From contig CAJTTZ010000016.1 in assembly GCA_910579505.1 (NCBI GenBank), positions 1-64,000 of the forward strand: DNA of 64,000 nucleotides. Reading direction: 5' to 3'. The DNA comes from an uncultured Lachnospiraceae bacterium. GTDB taxonomy: Bacteria > Bacillota > Clostridia > Lachnospirales > Lachnospiraceae. How positions within the stretch are numbered: position 1 is the stretch's first letter; every line of letters begins with the position of its first letter. The notes below the pieces were generated by a model. It saw only the letters and a program-made list of their open reading frames with translations. It was not told where the DNA came from and made no database searches. Below are positions 23,844-34,600 of the stretch, piece by piece. The position numbers and the translations under genes were made by a program.

Positions 23844-26800
23844 CTATTTCACGGGTTTTTCTTTTCTGTGAAACAGCTTCGCCACTAATCCCTGCCTCTG
23901 AAAGCCGTCCCGCGTCTTTGTACCGCCTTCAGACTGTCCACCGCTTCGTATTTTCTCCAGCAGATGCTTCGCTTCCATCACAACATCCCCGTATCTTACG
24001 GATGCCTCCTCAAACAGCGCCCCCGCCTTCTCAAATTCGCCCTCGGTGTAATAATAACAGCCAAGCCAGAGGGCAGCTTCAAAACATTTATTGTACTCAC
24101 AGGCGGCGCAGGGCTTAAGCTGCTCCATCTTTTCAAAAATGTCCTTCGCTCTTTCCTTCTCGCCAAGCGCCAGATAACACCAGGCAAGCCATCCGCTCTG
24201 CACGGGCGCATATTTGGTATAAGTCAGATAATCTTCCTCTTTTATATTGCATTCCCCAAGACGTTCCAGGGCCTTCTTCGCCCAGCGCGCCGCTTCCTCG
24301 CGTTTCCCCGCCATATAATAATTTTTCGCCACACGCCATTCCGCCTTGAATTTTTCCCGGCTGCTCCCATAAAGCGTGGCAGCTTCCTGATATTTCTTTG
24401 CCGCTTTCTCGTAGGCGGTCACATCCGCCAGCGAACCGGCCCACTCCATATACAGCTCCGCCAGTTCCTGCCTGTCCGCCGCCCGCTTGAAATAGGACCG
24501 CTTCGCGTCGTCATAAACAGCCAGCCCCTGCTCTGTCTTTCCCATCAGGATTAAGGTATCGGCAATATTGCTGTAGTAATCCTCATCCTCTCCCAGCGCC
24601 TTCTTCCTCTCCTCCTGCACCTCAAGAACCTTCTCCGGGCGTTTCATTCCTAAATAGCAGCCAGTCAGTGTGTCCCACAGCGAACTGTCCGCCGGGAAAA
24701 GCGCCAGTCCCTCTCTGCAGCAGACAATGGCTTTCTCATAATTTCCCATCTTCTGCAGACACTCCGCCATACCCCGGTAGCCCTTGACGGATGTGTCCCT
24801 TGCTCCCATCGTCTCCACAGCGCGCTTATACGCCTCGTAGCCTTTTTCATACTGCATGTCGTTCGTGTAAGCAAGTCCGATATTCTGCCAGAGAAAATAA
24901 ATCTCATCCTCTGAAACGGTTCCCACCGCGATAGCCGCCTCATAATCCGCCACGGAAAGCCCCGTCTCCATCGCATCCGAATACAGATTTCCCCTGTCCC
25001 ACAGGCGGTATCCCCGGTTCTGGGTAATCTCCATCTGCTTATTGATATAGCGCAGCGATTCCTCATAATCCGCGCGCTTATACTCTTCGTTATACAGGCT
25101 CCTGTAACATTGGAAAAGCCGCAAATTCGTATCGCGGTAATTCTCGTCCTGTTCCAGCGCCTTTGCATAATAGGATGCCGCCTGCCGCCACTCCTCCGCC
25201 ATCTGATAGCAGACGCCTATCCCGAAATAGAACTCCGTATGGTGGTATACTTCCTCCACCCTTTTATACTGTGCAAGCGCCTTGTCAAACTGGTCCGAAT
25301 CCCGCAGGAGATTTCCAAGTACAAGCACATAGTAAGGCTCCTCCGGGTCTAACATGATGGCCTCCTGCACAAGCGCAATCGCCGTATCCAGTTTCTCCTC
25401 CCGCTCATACAAAAGCCCCTTCTCAAAGATCACTTCCGCCCGGTCTATGGCATCCCTGTCCTCCGCCTCGTTCTCCGCCGCTCCTTTCGTCTCCTCGAGC
25501 AGCGCATTCAGAATTTCCAGAGGACGTTTCCGGCTCTCCGCGTCCTCCGAGAGCATGCGCAGTATCTTCGCCTCCTGAAAACGAAGCTTTTTGGAAAACT
25601 CCACCTCATTTTCCCTTGCCCTCTCTATGACGCCAATCGCATCTTTATATTGGTTATAATCATAAAAGATCATCGCCGCGTAGAGGTACGGTTTATCAAA
25701 GCCTGCATACAGGTCTATGGCGCTATAATAATCGTCCACCACCTGCTGTGCCTTCCTCATATGGTAACACGCCTCCTGCCTGACGAGATAGGCGGGATAA
25801 AACCCTTCATCCGCCTCCAAAACCTCGTCGCAGACCTCGGTTGCCTTCTCATACTCTTTCTGTGAAAGATACCTGTCCGCTAAATAGTATTTACAGTCGA
25901 TGCGTGTCCTTTCATCCGCCTCCAGCTCAATCGCCGTCTTCGTCTCCCGCTCTCCCTCGGCCGGCTTTTTGGTACAGTAATAGCAGACGCCGAGAAGACG
26001 GTGGCTCTGCGCCGCTTTTGAAGCCTTCTCCTTCTCGTCATCCCCGTTTTGCTCCACACATTTCAGATGCGCCTGATATACGGGAATCGCTTCCTCATAG
26101 CGCTCCAGTCTGTAAAGCGCCCACGCCTTCAGCTCAAGACCGTCCTCTTCCGCTTCCAGCTCACCATCCTGTGCAATCAGGTCAAGAATATCCTCATACC
26201 GCTCCAGATCAAACAGCCGCCATCCCAGAAATGCCCGCAGCTCTTTCCCGGAAAGTTCCCCGTAAGCCTCCCCCTTGTCGAGCGCCTCCCGCAGTTCGGG
26301 AATAAGCGCGTTGTCAATCTCCTTCTGCAGCTCCAAAAGTTCCTCGTCCCGCCGGTTTACCTTAATCAGCTCATTTACATACTTGCCCGCCTGGTCCCAG
26401 CTTTCCTGATCTACAAGGTAGTGCATGGCGAAATATTTCGCCATATAGTAATCCGGCTCCTCGGCAAGCACCGCCTCCCACTGTTTGTATCCTCTTTCCT
26501 CCTCACCCGTATCATAAAAGATTTTTCCAGTCCAGACCCGGACATAACCATCCTCGGGGTAGCGCCCGATCAGCTCCTCCGCCAATCCCTTTCCCTTTTC
26601 GCACTCTTTCAGACGGATGCATAGACGCAACCTCTCCACATCCTCATAGGGATGGTAAATGCCATGCCGTTTCATATCGGACAGGCTCTGCGCGACGCCC
26701 TCCGTCTCGTCGTTCTCCAGCCGGTTTTTGATATCAAAATACTCCTTGATATAATCGTCCGTCTCCTCGTCGTTCTCCGGCTCGCAGCCGTCCAGCGCCT

Positions 26801-27320
26801 CAAACAGGCTGTAATCAAGGAAATCGCCGGTGTTGACATGGTACTCAATATGCCTTAGAAAGTTGACATGGAACTCCTCTTTCAGCGCGTCAAAATCTTC
26901 CATCACATGAAATGCCTGATCAAGCAGCACCCATACCGTCTGCGGCAGGAAGGAATGCCCGGACAGGAAACCGAGAAGCTGTCCTCTCGCTTCCAGAAAC
27001 GTGTCCAGACCCGCGCAGACCGGGTCGTCAAAAAGCGCCTTCCAGTTCTCCGGCTCTCTGCGCGAAAGAATATCCCGGTAGACTTCCCGCACGCGCTTCA
27101 TCCACAGCCCGACTTCTCCCTGCGGCTCTTCCTCCTCTTCCTCATCCTGCTGCCCGGCAAAGAGGAGCGCCTCCTCATAGGCCTCGCGCAGACGCTTAAA
27201 GCCCTCCGGGTCATCCTCCGGGTTCGTGCCCTTTAAAAGTGTGAGGTAACTCTGCCTGATCTGCTCTTCTTCCTTCGTCTCCGAAAGCCCCAATACCTGA
27301 AATGCCAGTTTTTTATCCAT
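23844..27320 (-). CDS. Giant TPR protein with N-terminal J-like domain lacking HPD
   Basis: 1,158 residues. The first about 60 residues have the J-domain helical pattern (FQVLGLSETKEEEQIRQSYL then GFKRLREAYEEAL), but the loop between helices II and III reads KGTNPEDDPE, so the essential HPD tripeptide is not present. The remainder is almost entirely helical repeats of TPR/Sel1 type, for example YYVLVLGNLLRDSDQFDKAL and YRGMAECLQKMGNYEKAIVC. It is acidic and soluble, with no signal peptide. It is the first gene of the operon with Hsp70 and hflX. It probably recruits clients or partners to the Hsp70; stimulation of its ATPase is doubtful without HPD. GGGAGGG precedes the ATG. Confidence 0.85.
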   Translation of the reverse strand: MDKKLAFQVLGLSETKEEEQIRQSYLTLLKGTNPEDDPEGFKRLREAYEEALLFAGQQDEEEEEEPQGEVGLWMKRVREVYRDILSRREPENWKALFDDPVCAGLDTFLEARGQLLGFLSGHSFLPQTVWVLLDQAFHVMEDFDALKEEFHVNFLRHIEYHVNTGDFLDYSLFEALDGCEPENDEETDDYIKEYFDIKNRLENDETEGVAQSLSDMKRHGIYHPYEDVERLRLCIRLKECEKGKGLAEELIGRYPEDGYVRVWTGKIFYDTGEEERGYKQWEAVLAEEPDYYMAKYFAMHYLVDQESWDQAGKYVNELIKVNRRDEELLELQKEIDNALIPELREALDKGEAYGELSGKELRAFLGWRLFDLERYEDILDLIAQDGELEAEEDGLELKAWALYRLERYEEAIPVYQAHLKCVEQNGDDEKEKASKAAQSHRLLGVCYYCTKKPAEGERETKTAIELEADERTRIDCKYYLADRYLSQKEYEKATEVCDEVLEADEGFYPAYLVRQEACYHMRKAQQVVDDYYSAIDLYAGFDKPYLYAAMIFYDYNQYKDAIGVIERARENEVEFSKKLRFQEAKILRMLSEDAESRKRPLEILNALLEETKGAAENEAEDRDAIDRAEVIFEKGLLYEREEKLDTAIALVQEAIMLDPEEPYYVLVLGNLLRDSDQFDKALAQYKRVEEVYHHTEFYFGIGVCYQMAEEWRQAASYYAKALEQDENYRDTNLRLFQCYRSLYNEEYKRADYEESLRYINKQMEITQNRGYRLWDRGNLYSDAMETGLSVADYEAAIAVGTVSEDEIYFLWQNIGLAYTNDMQYEKGYEAYKRAVETMGARDTSVKGYRGMAECLQKMGNYEKAIVCCREGLALFPADSSLWDTLTGCYLGMKRPEKVLEVQEERKKALGEDEDYYSNIADTLILMGKTEQGLAVYDDAKRSYFKRAADRQELAELYMEWAGSLADVTAYEKAAKKYQEAATLYGSSREKFKAEWRVAKNYYMAGKREEAARWAKKALERLGECNIKEEDYLTYTKYAPVQSGWLAWCYLALGEKERAKDIFEKMEQLKPCAACEYNKCFEAALWLGCYYYTEGEFEKAGALFEEASVRYGDVVMEAKHLLEKIRSGGQSEGGTKTRDGFQRQGLVAKLFHRKEKPVK

Positions 27321-27346
27321 AACAATTCCCTCCCAATTTCTACCCT

Positions 27347-27374
27347 ATTGTATCATAGCATATATTTTTCTCAA
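27347..27374 (-). promoter_or_regulatory. Candidate promoter of the TPR-Hsp70-hflX operon
   Basis: On the minus strand TTGAGA (27369-27374), 16 bases, then TACAAT (27347-27352), 26 bases before the ATG at 27320. No CIRCE inverted repeat was seen. Confidence 0.45.
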
Positions 27375-27419
27375 AATCGAGCGGTACGCAGAAGTATCCT
27401 CCCAAAAAGACAGACTAAA

Positions 27420-27443
27420 AGCGCCGCCCTGACGGACGGCGCT
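27420..27443 (-). terminator. Terminator hairpin after glycogen phosphorylase
   Basis: AGCGCCG pairs with CGGCGCT (27420-27426 with 27437-27443), with extra pairs inside. On the minus strand it is followed by TTTTAGTCTGTC and then TTTTT. It lies 16 bases after the stop codon. Confidence 0.6.
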
Positions 27444-27458
27444 CATTTCCATGATAGA

Positions 27459-29969
27459 TTATGCTTTATTGATGGTTTTTGTATCAGTCACGACAGGATC
27501 CTTCGGGATCACAACCTTATCCAGTTTCCAGATCTCATCCACGTACTCCTGAATGGTTCTGTCGGAAGTAAACTTGCCGGAGCACGCCACGTTTAAGATC
27601 GCGCTTCTCGCCCAGCCCTTCTCATCCCGATAAGCAGCCTCCACCTTTCTCTGCGCCTCCGCGTATGCCTTGAAGTCCTTCAGAATAAAGTAGGTGTCCG
27701 CCTTTGAGGTGCTCTGCGTATTCAGCAGAGAATTGTAAAGGGATCGGAACATGTCCGGATCGTTAGGCGAATAGGTGCCGTTGATCAGCTGCATGAGCAC
27801 CTTTCTCACATCGGGATCGTTGTTGAAAATATCCGTGGGGTGATAGCCGCCATAATTCTCATAACGGATAACCTCATCGGAGGACAGTCCGAAAATAAAC
27901 GCATTCTCCTCGCCCACTTCTTCCACAATCTCCACGTTTGCACCGTCCATGGTACCGATTGTCAGCGCGCCGTTTAACATGAACTTCATGTTGCCTGTGC
28001 CGGATGCCTCTTTACTTGCCGTGGAAATCTGTTCGGACACATCCGCCGCCGCAAAGATAATCTCCGCGTTTGACACACGGTAATTCTCTATGAACACCAC
28101 TTTGATCTTTCCGTTAATCGCCGGATCGTTGTTCACCACATCCGCCACGGAATTGATCAGCTTAATCGTCAGCTTCGCGTTCTTGTAGCCTGCTGCCGCC
28201 TTCGCACCGAAAATGAACGTTCTCGGATAGAACTCCATATCCGGGTGCTCTTTTAATTCATTGTAGAGATACATCACGTGCAGGATATTTAGGAGCTGAC
28301 GCTTGTACTCATGCAGACGTTTTACCTGTACATCGAAAATGGAACGGGGATCGACCTCGATGCCGTTGTGCTCCAAAATGTACTCCGCCAGACGCACCTT
28401 GTTCTGGTACTTGATGTTCATAAACTCCTGCTGCGCCTTCTCATCGTCGGCATAAATTTTCAGCTTATTGATCTTCGGCAGATCCGTAATCCAGTCATTG
28501 CCCACATGGTCGGTCACCCAGTCCGCAAGGAGCGGGTTCGCGTGAAGCAGGAAACGTCTCTGGGTAATGCCGTTTGTCTTATTGTTGAATTTCTCGGGCA
28601 TCATCTCGTAGAAATCCTTCAATTCCTGATTCTTTAAGATTTCCGTATGTAACCTTGCCACACCGTTCACAGAATAGCCTGCCGCAATCGCCAGATGCGC
28701 CATCTTAACCTGTCCGTCATAGATGATCGCCATCTTTCTGACTTTCTCATGGTTGCCGGGATACATCTGCTCAATCCTCGCAATAAAGCGGCGGTTGATC
28801 TCCTCAACGATCTGGTACACTCTCGGAAGCAGCCTTGAGAAGAGTTCGATGGGCCATTTCTCAAGCGCCTCGGACATAATCGTGTGGTTCGTGTACGCGC
28901 ATGTCCTGGTCGTCACCTCCCACGCCTCGTCCCATGTCAGATAATGCTCGTCCATCAGAATACGCATCAGCTCCGCAACAGCGACGGTGGGATGGGTATC
29001 GTTCAACTGGAAAGTCACCTTCTCGTGGAACTTTCTGATGTCGTCATGATTTCTCATATATTTCGCCACTGCAGTCTGCACCGACGCGGAGATGAAGAAA
29101 TACTGCTGTTTTAAGCGGAGCTCCTTGCCCGCATAGTGATTGTCGTTAGGATAGAGTACCTCCACGATATTTCTCGCGAGGTTTTCCTGCTCCACCGCTT
29201 TCTGGTAATCGCCCTTATCAAAGGAATCGAGCTGGAAACAGTTCACCGGCTCCGCGTCCCAGATACGAAGGGTATTGACGACACCGCTGCCGTAACCGAC
29301 AACCGGCAGGTCATAGGGAACCGCCGTAACCGCCTGATAGCCTTCCTGTTTGAAGTTGCTCCTGCCGTTCTCATCCACATAAACATTCACATAACCGCCG
29401 AAACGAACTTCCTTTGCGTACTCTGGTCTGCGAAGTTCAAAAGGATTGCCGTCCTTGAGCCAGTTATCCGGCACTTCCACCTGATAGCCGTCCCGGATCT
29501 CCTGCTTAAACATACCGTAGCGGTAGCGGATGCCGCAGCCATAAGCTTCATAGCCGAGCGTTGCCAGCGAATCCAGGAAACATGCCGCAAGACGACCTAA
29601 GCCACCGTTGCCAAGCGCTGCGTCGGGCTCCTGATCCTCCACCACGTTGATATCAATGCCAAGCTCTGCAAGCGCCTGCGAGAACGCTTTATATGCCTGC
29701 AGATTAATCATATTGTTGCCAAGCGCCCTGCCCATCAGAAATTCCATGGACAGATAGTAAACCATTTTCGGATCCTGTCTCTCAAACTCCTTCTGGGACT
29801 TTAACCACTGATCCACGATGGCGTCCTTAACCGCATAGGATACCGCCTGAAAAATCTGTTGGTCAGATGCCTCTTCCAGCGTCTTTCTGTAAAGGGTTTT
29901 TACATTGTAAAGGACGCTTCTTTTAAAAAGCTCTGTATCAAAAGTTTTTGTAGGTGCTTTCGTTATCAT
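27459..29969 (-). CDS. glgP: Glycogen/starch phosphorylase
   Basis: A PLP-dependent GT35 phosphorylase that releases glucose-1-phosphate from glycogen or maltodextrin. It has 836 residues, normal length. The PLP lysine lies in KEASGTGNMKFMLNGALTIG, followed by the conserved TMDGANVEI. Other signatures are ALGNGGLGRLAACFLDSLAT, GYGIRY-like GCGIRYRYGMF and RLHEYKRQLLNILHV. ATG 29969 is chosen because GAGGAGG lies seven to nine bases upstream; the open frame continues 35 codons further without conservation. It is a single-gene unit with its own terminator. No other glycogen genes are in the window. Confidence 0.96.
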   Translation of the reverse strand: MITKAPTKTFDTELFKRSVLYNVKTLYRKTLEEASDQQIFQAVSYAVKDAIVDQWLKSQKEFERQDPKMVYYLSMEFLMGRALGNNMINLQAYKAFSQALAELGIDINVVEDQEPDAALGNGGLGRLAACFLDSLATLGYEAYGCGIRYRYGMFKQEIRDGYQVEVPDNWLKDGNPFELRRPEYAKEVRFGGYVNVYVDENGRSNFKQEGYQAVTAVPYDLPVVGYGSGVVNTLRIWDAEPVNCFQLDSFDKGDYQKAVEQENLARNIVEVLYPNDNHYAGKELRLKQQYFFISASVQTAVAKYMRNHDDIRKFHEKVTFQLNDTHPTVAVAELMRILMDEHYLTWDEAWEVTTRTCAYTNHTIMSEALEKWPIELFSRLLPRVYQIVEEINRRFIARIEQMYPGNHEKVRKMAIIYDGQVKMAHLAIAAGYSVNGVARLHTEILKNQELKDFYEMMPEKFNNKTNGITQRRFLLHANPLLADWVTDHVGNDWITDLPKINKLKIYADDEKAQQEFMNIKYQNKVRLAEYILEHNGIEVDPRSIFDVQVKRLHEYKRQLLNILHVMYLYNELKEHPDMEFYPRTFIFGAKAAAGYKNAKLTIKLINSVADVVNNDPAINGKIKVVFIENYRVSNAEIIFAAADVSEQISTASKEASGTGNMKFMLNGALTIGTMDGANVEIVEEVGEENAFIFGLSSDEVIRYENYGGYHPTDIFNNDPDVRKVLMQLINGTYSPNDPDMFRSLYNSLLNTQSTSKADTYFILKDFKAYAEAQRKVEAAYRDEKGWARSAILNVACSGKFTSDRTIQEYVDEIWKLDKVVIPKDPVVTDTKTINKA

Positions 29970-30023
29970 CTCTCTCCTCCTCGTTAACCCTGCTGTCAGA
30001 TAAGTTTGTTTACATTCCTCTCT

Positions 30024-30052
30024 ATTATATCTTGATTTTCTATATTTGGCCA
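30024..30052 (-). promoter_or_regulatory. Candidate promoter of glgP
   Basis: On the minus strand TGGCCA (30047-30052), 17 bases, then TATAAT (30024-30029), 54 bases before the glgP start. The -10 box is perfect and the -35 box weak. Confidence 0.4.
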
Positions 30053-30113
30053 TATAAAGATTTAAATTTAACATTTTGCATCCCGTAATCTGTTTTTTTA
30101 TACTTATGGTAAG

Positions 30114-31577
30114 TCAATACTCATAGAGCGCACGGATTTTTCCGCTCTCCATGTCTTTGCAGTAACACACGCTCCTGCCGCGCACATAGCCGTCCCGCCA
30201 GCCGATACTGTACTTCTCGCTGTATGTCAGGTCCGTCACAGTAAAGAAAAGTTTCCCGTCCAGATACTCTATATCCTCTATCTGCTGCTTAAGATGCCCG
30301 TCCACATGCGTCCGAAGGCCTAGCTTTTTGCTTTCCTTTTCCGAAAGCAGCACATAACAGACGCCAGATGTGTCAGGATAAAACAGAATCGCGTCCGCAC
30401 CGTCTGCCGCGACATAGCTGTGCGGTCTGTCGAAATAGGTCTGATCGGCGTCCCTCACCACGATATCGTCAACGGCTTTCCCCTGCAGGACAACCTGCTG
30501 CATGCCATCCTCAGACAAATACGCCCTCTCATCAAGCAGCCGGCAAAACAACGCACTGTTTGTCCCGTCGTCATACAGGTAGAACTCCTCCGTGGCTGAC
30601 GCGTCCACGAGCCGGGTAAGACCGCTGCCATCCTTTTTCACCCGGTAGATCATACCGCCGGAATACATATGGGCGTTCCCGTTTGCGGAGCCAACAGAGA
30701 AATAGAGGTCGTCTCCCCATATCCGAAAACAAGGAATATACAGTGGATCCTGCATCAAGTCATCCGTCAGGCAGTCCACATATGCCTGCGCGGTAACCGT
30801 CGCCAGATCTTTACAATTCCCCTTATAGTCAACAGAGTACAGCGTAAGGTTGTACGGTGGCTCGCGCCCCTCTGTTTCATACTTTATAAGCTTGTATAAA
30901 AATACTTCTTCCTCCGTAGCTCCCAGATATTGCGCCCCATGATACAGACCTTTTCCCGATATCAGTACATGTTCCTCTCCATTCCGTCCGTCGATCCATG
31001 TGATCCCATATCCGTCATCTCCTGCGTACCCGCCTGTCCCGCAGATGATTTTATCACCCTTCACCGCATACAGCCTGCGGGCGCTGTATTTCTTCACATT
31101 ACTTCCATCCAAATCACAGGAATAGACGACCGCGCGGGTAACCTGACGTCCGTTTTCGCGCGTCTGCTCGTATTTTTGGGAATAGATTCTTCCATTGACA
31201 ATAAAAAGCCCATCACAGCCATAATCCACTCCAACCTGCGTCACGGTTCCGTCCGGCCCCATGCACATCAGCTCCTTTGCCGTGCCCGGAACAGGTTCAA
31301 AATACGCCCACAGTCCGCCCTCGTCCATATCTTCGCCGGAATACTGGCGGTAGTAGATGCTGCCTTCCCACTCGGCATACACCCTGTTCTCCATGGCGGG
31401 CAGCATTGACAAATCTTCCGTCACGGGACTGCAGCCGTACCGGCCCGTCTCTGTGTTTCCATCAGAAGCGAGGACCGTCTGCGACTGACTGCCGCTTACA
31501 CAGGCTGCCAGTAGCATGGCCGCCAGAAAGCGGCCATGAATTGACCTACCCTTTTTCAATGTCTTCTCAGTTCCCAA
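30114..31577 (-). CDS. Exported DUF5050-like beta-propeller protein
   Basis: A 487-residue protein with an N-terminal signal peptide (GRFLAAMLLAACVSGSQSQT, cleavage likely after the following VLASD). The mature part shows repeating short strands with YS-D-DGSN and YRVKKDGSGLTRL motifs typical of the DUF5050/prolow-density-lipoprotein-like propellers found in secreted clostridial proteins. No enzymatic motif is visible. It lies 34 bases downstream of ileS in the same direction, so read-through is possible, although the functions are unrelated. Confidence 0.65.
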   Translation of the reverse strand: MGTEKTLKKGRSIHGRFLAAMLLAACVSGSQSQTVLASDGNTETGRYGCSPVTEDLSMLPAMENRVYAEWEGSIYYRQYSGEDMDEGGLWAYFEPVPGTAKELMCMGPDGTVTQVGVDYGCDGLFIVNGRIYSQKYEQTRENGRQVTRAVVYSCDLDGSNVKKYSARRLYAVKGDKIICGTGGYAGDDGYGITWIDGRNGEEHVLISGKGLYHGAQYLGATEEEVFLYKLIKYETEGREPPYNLTLYSVDYKGNCKDLATVTAQAYVDCLTDDLMQDPLYIPCFRIWGDDLYFSVGSANGNAHMYSGGMIYRVKKDGSGLTRLVDASATEEFYLYDDGTNSALFCRLLDERAYLSEDGMQQVVLQGKAVDDIVVRDADQTYFDRPHSYVAADGADAILFYPDTSGVCYVLLSEKESKKLGLRTHVDGHLKQQIEDIEYLDGKLFFTVTDLTYSEKYSIGWRDGYVRGRSVCYCKDMESGKIRALYEY

Positions 31578-31611
31578 TGTTTCCTCATTTCCGCACTGCG
31601 CGCCTCATCAA

Positions 31612-34600
31612 TTATATCTTTTGAATGGCTATCGTCACGGTCTCCCCGTTGACATTCCACTCTTTGGAAACTGCCAGCTCCTCTCCCGTGCCGATACTCT
31701 CCGCCAGTACCTTTCCGGCGATCACCGCCTCGTTCTTTGCGGCAATCTGCGCTATCTTCTCGTTGCCGTTCAAGGACACCTGTATGTGATCCATCACCTC
31801 AAAGTCCGCGTCCTTTCGCATGGTCTGGATCTTGCTGATGATCTCGTAGACAAATCCTTCCTCGATCAGTTCTTCCGTCAGGTTCGTGTCAAGCACCACC
31901 GTCATATAGTTGTCAGCCTCCGCCACAAAACCGTCTTTCTGCGCCATGTCGATGAGCAAGTCCTCCTCGGCAAGAGAAATTTCCACCCCATCTACGTCAA
32001 ATTTCAATGCACCCTGTGATTTCAGCGTCTCCATCGCCGCGCTGCCGTCCACTGCGGACAGATATGCCTTGATGCCGCCAAGCTGCTTGCCGTACTTCGG
32101 ACCGACAGTCTTAAGCTGGGGCTTGAAGCTGTAAGTCGTGAACGCCGACACATCATCGGAGAATACGATCTGTTTTACATTCAGCTCATCCCTGATGATA
32201 TCCTGATAGAACTCGTCGAGAACACTCTCCGCCTTCACATACATGGTGCCGATGGGCTGGCGGTTCTTGATGTTCGCCGTGTTGCGCGCCGCGCGGCCCA
32301 TGACAACGATCTTTAGCACCTCTTCCATGGAGTCTTCCAGCTTTTTGTCAATCATTCCCTCGTCCGCCGTCGGGAAATCGCACAGATGAATACTCTCCGG
32401 CGCGTCTTTGTCAATACTGCACACCAGATTGCGGTAAATTTCCTCCGTCATAAACGGGATCATGGGCGCCGCGCACTTGCAGATATCCACAAGCGCCGTG
32501 TAGAGCGTCATGTAAGCGTTAATCTTATCCTGCTCCATGCCTTTCGCCCAGAATCTCTCACGGCTTCTTCTCACATACCAGTTGCTCATCTCATCCACAA
32601 AGTTGTCCAGCACCCTCGCCGCCTCGGGAATCCTGTAATTGTTCAGGTGATCGTCCGTTTCTTTAATGGCTGTGTTCAGTTTGGAGAGCAGCCACTTATC
32701 CATAACGGGCAGTTTGTCGTATTCCAGGCTGTACTTTGTCGCGTCAAAGCTGTCGATGTTCGCGTACAGCACGAAGAACGCGTAGGTATTCCAGAGCGTG
32801 CCGAGGAATTTTCGCTGTCCCTCCTGCACCGCCTTGCCGTGGAAACGGTTGGGCAGCCATGGCGCCGAATTGATATAGAAATACCATCGGATCGCGTCCG
32901 CGCCGTAAGTCTCAAGCGCCTCGAAAGGATCCACCGCATTACCCTTGGACTTACTCATTTTCTGCCCGTTCTCGTCCTGCACATGCCCGAGCACGATCAC
33001 ATTCTCAAAGGGCGCGCAGTTAAACAGGAGCGTGGACTCCGCCATCAGAGAGTAGAACCAGCCGCGCGTCTGGTCCACCGCCTCGGAGATAAACTGCGCC
33101 GGGAACTGGCTGTCAAAAAGCTCCTTATTCTCAAAAGGATAGTGGTGCTGCGCAAAGGGCATCGCGCCGGAATCAAACCAACAGTCAATCACTTCCGGCA
33201 CACGTTTCATGGTGCCGCCGCATTCCGGGCAGGTACAGGTGATCTCGTCGATATACGGCCTGTGCAGCTCCACAGTCTTCGCCGCCGCATTACCGCTCAT
33301 TTTTTCAAGCTCCTCGCGGGATCCGATGGCGTCCATGTGGCCGCACCCCTCGCACTCCCACACATTTAAGGGCGTACCCCAGTAACGGTTACGAGAAATA
33401 CCCCAGTCCTGAATATTTTCAAGCCAGTTGCCGAAACGTCCCTCACCGATAGATTCCGGGATCCAATTTACAGTCCTGTTGTTGCGCACCAGATCGTCGC
33501 GCACCGCCGTCATCTTGATAAACCACGACTCGCGGGCATAGTAGATCAGGGGTGTGTCACAGCGCCAGCAGAACGGATAGTCATGCTCAAACTTGGGCGC
33601 GTCAAAGAGCTTTCCTTCTTTATCTAAGTCTTTGATCACTTCCGGGTCAGCCTTTTTCACAAAAAGACCCGCGTAAGGCGTCTCCTCAGTCATATTACCC
33701 TTGCCGTCCACGAACTGCACGAAGGGCAGGTCATACTTGCGTCCCACCTGCGCGTCGTCCTCACCAAAGGCCGGGGCGATATGCACGATGCCGGTACCGT
33801 CCGTCATGGTAACGTAGCTGTCACACGTCACATAATGCGCTTTCTTCTTCTGTCTGGCAGCCTCCTCACCCGCGCAGGCAAACAGCGGCTCGTACTCTTT
33901 GTATTCTAAGTCCGTGCCCACATAGGTTTCCAGCACTTCATAAGCCGGCTTCCCGTCCTCAGCCAGTTTGCCAAGCACCGTGTCCAGAAGCGCCTGCGCC
34001 ATATAATAGGTATAGCCGTCCGCCGCCTTCACCTTCACGTAGGTCTCCACCGGGTTCACGCAGAGCGCCACATTGGAGGGCAGTGTCCACGGCGTGGTTG
34101 TCCATGCAAGGAAATAAGCGTCCTCTCCCACCACCTTAAACCGGGCGATGGCGGAGCGCTCCTTCACCGCCTTGTAGCCCTGCGCCACCTCGTGGGATGA
34201 CAGGGGCGTGCCGCAGCGCGGGCAGTAGGGCACAATCTTAAAGCCCTTGTACAAAAGTTTCTTGTCCCAGATCTGCTTGAGCGCCCACCACTCGGACTCG
34301 ATAAAATCATCGTGATACGTCACGTAGGGGTCGTCCATATCCGCCCAGAAACCGACCGTGCCAGAGAAGTCCTCCCACATGCCCTTGTATTTCCAGACAG
34401 ATTCCTTACACTTGCTGATAAACGGGTCAAGCCCGTACTCCTCGATCTGCTCCTTGCCGTCTAAGCCCAAGAGCTTTTCCACTTCCAGCTCCACCGGCAG
34501 GCCATGGGTGTCCCACCCCGCCTTACGGGGCACCATATACCCCTTCATGGTGCGATATCTGGGAATCATATCCTTGATGACACGCGTCAGCACGTGCCCG

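Noticed and set aside
27321..27458. A CIRCE element controlling the Hsp70 operon
   Set aside because: No TTAGCACTC-type inverted repeat is present; only an ordinary promoter and the glgP terminator are seen.
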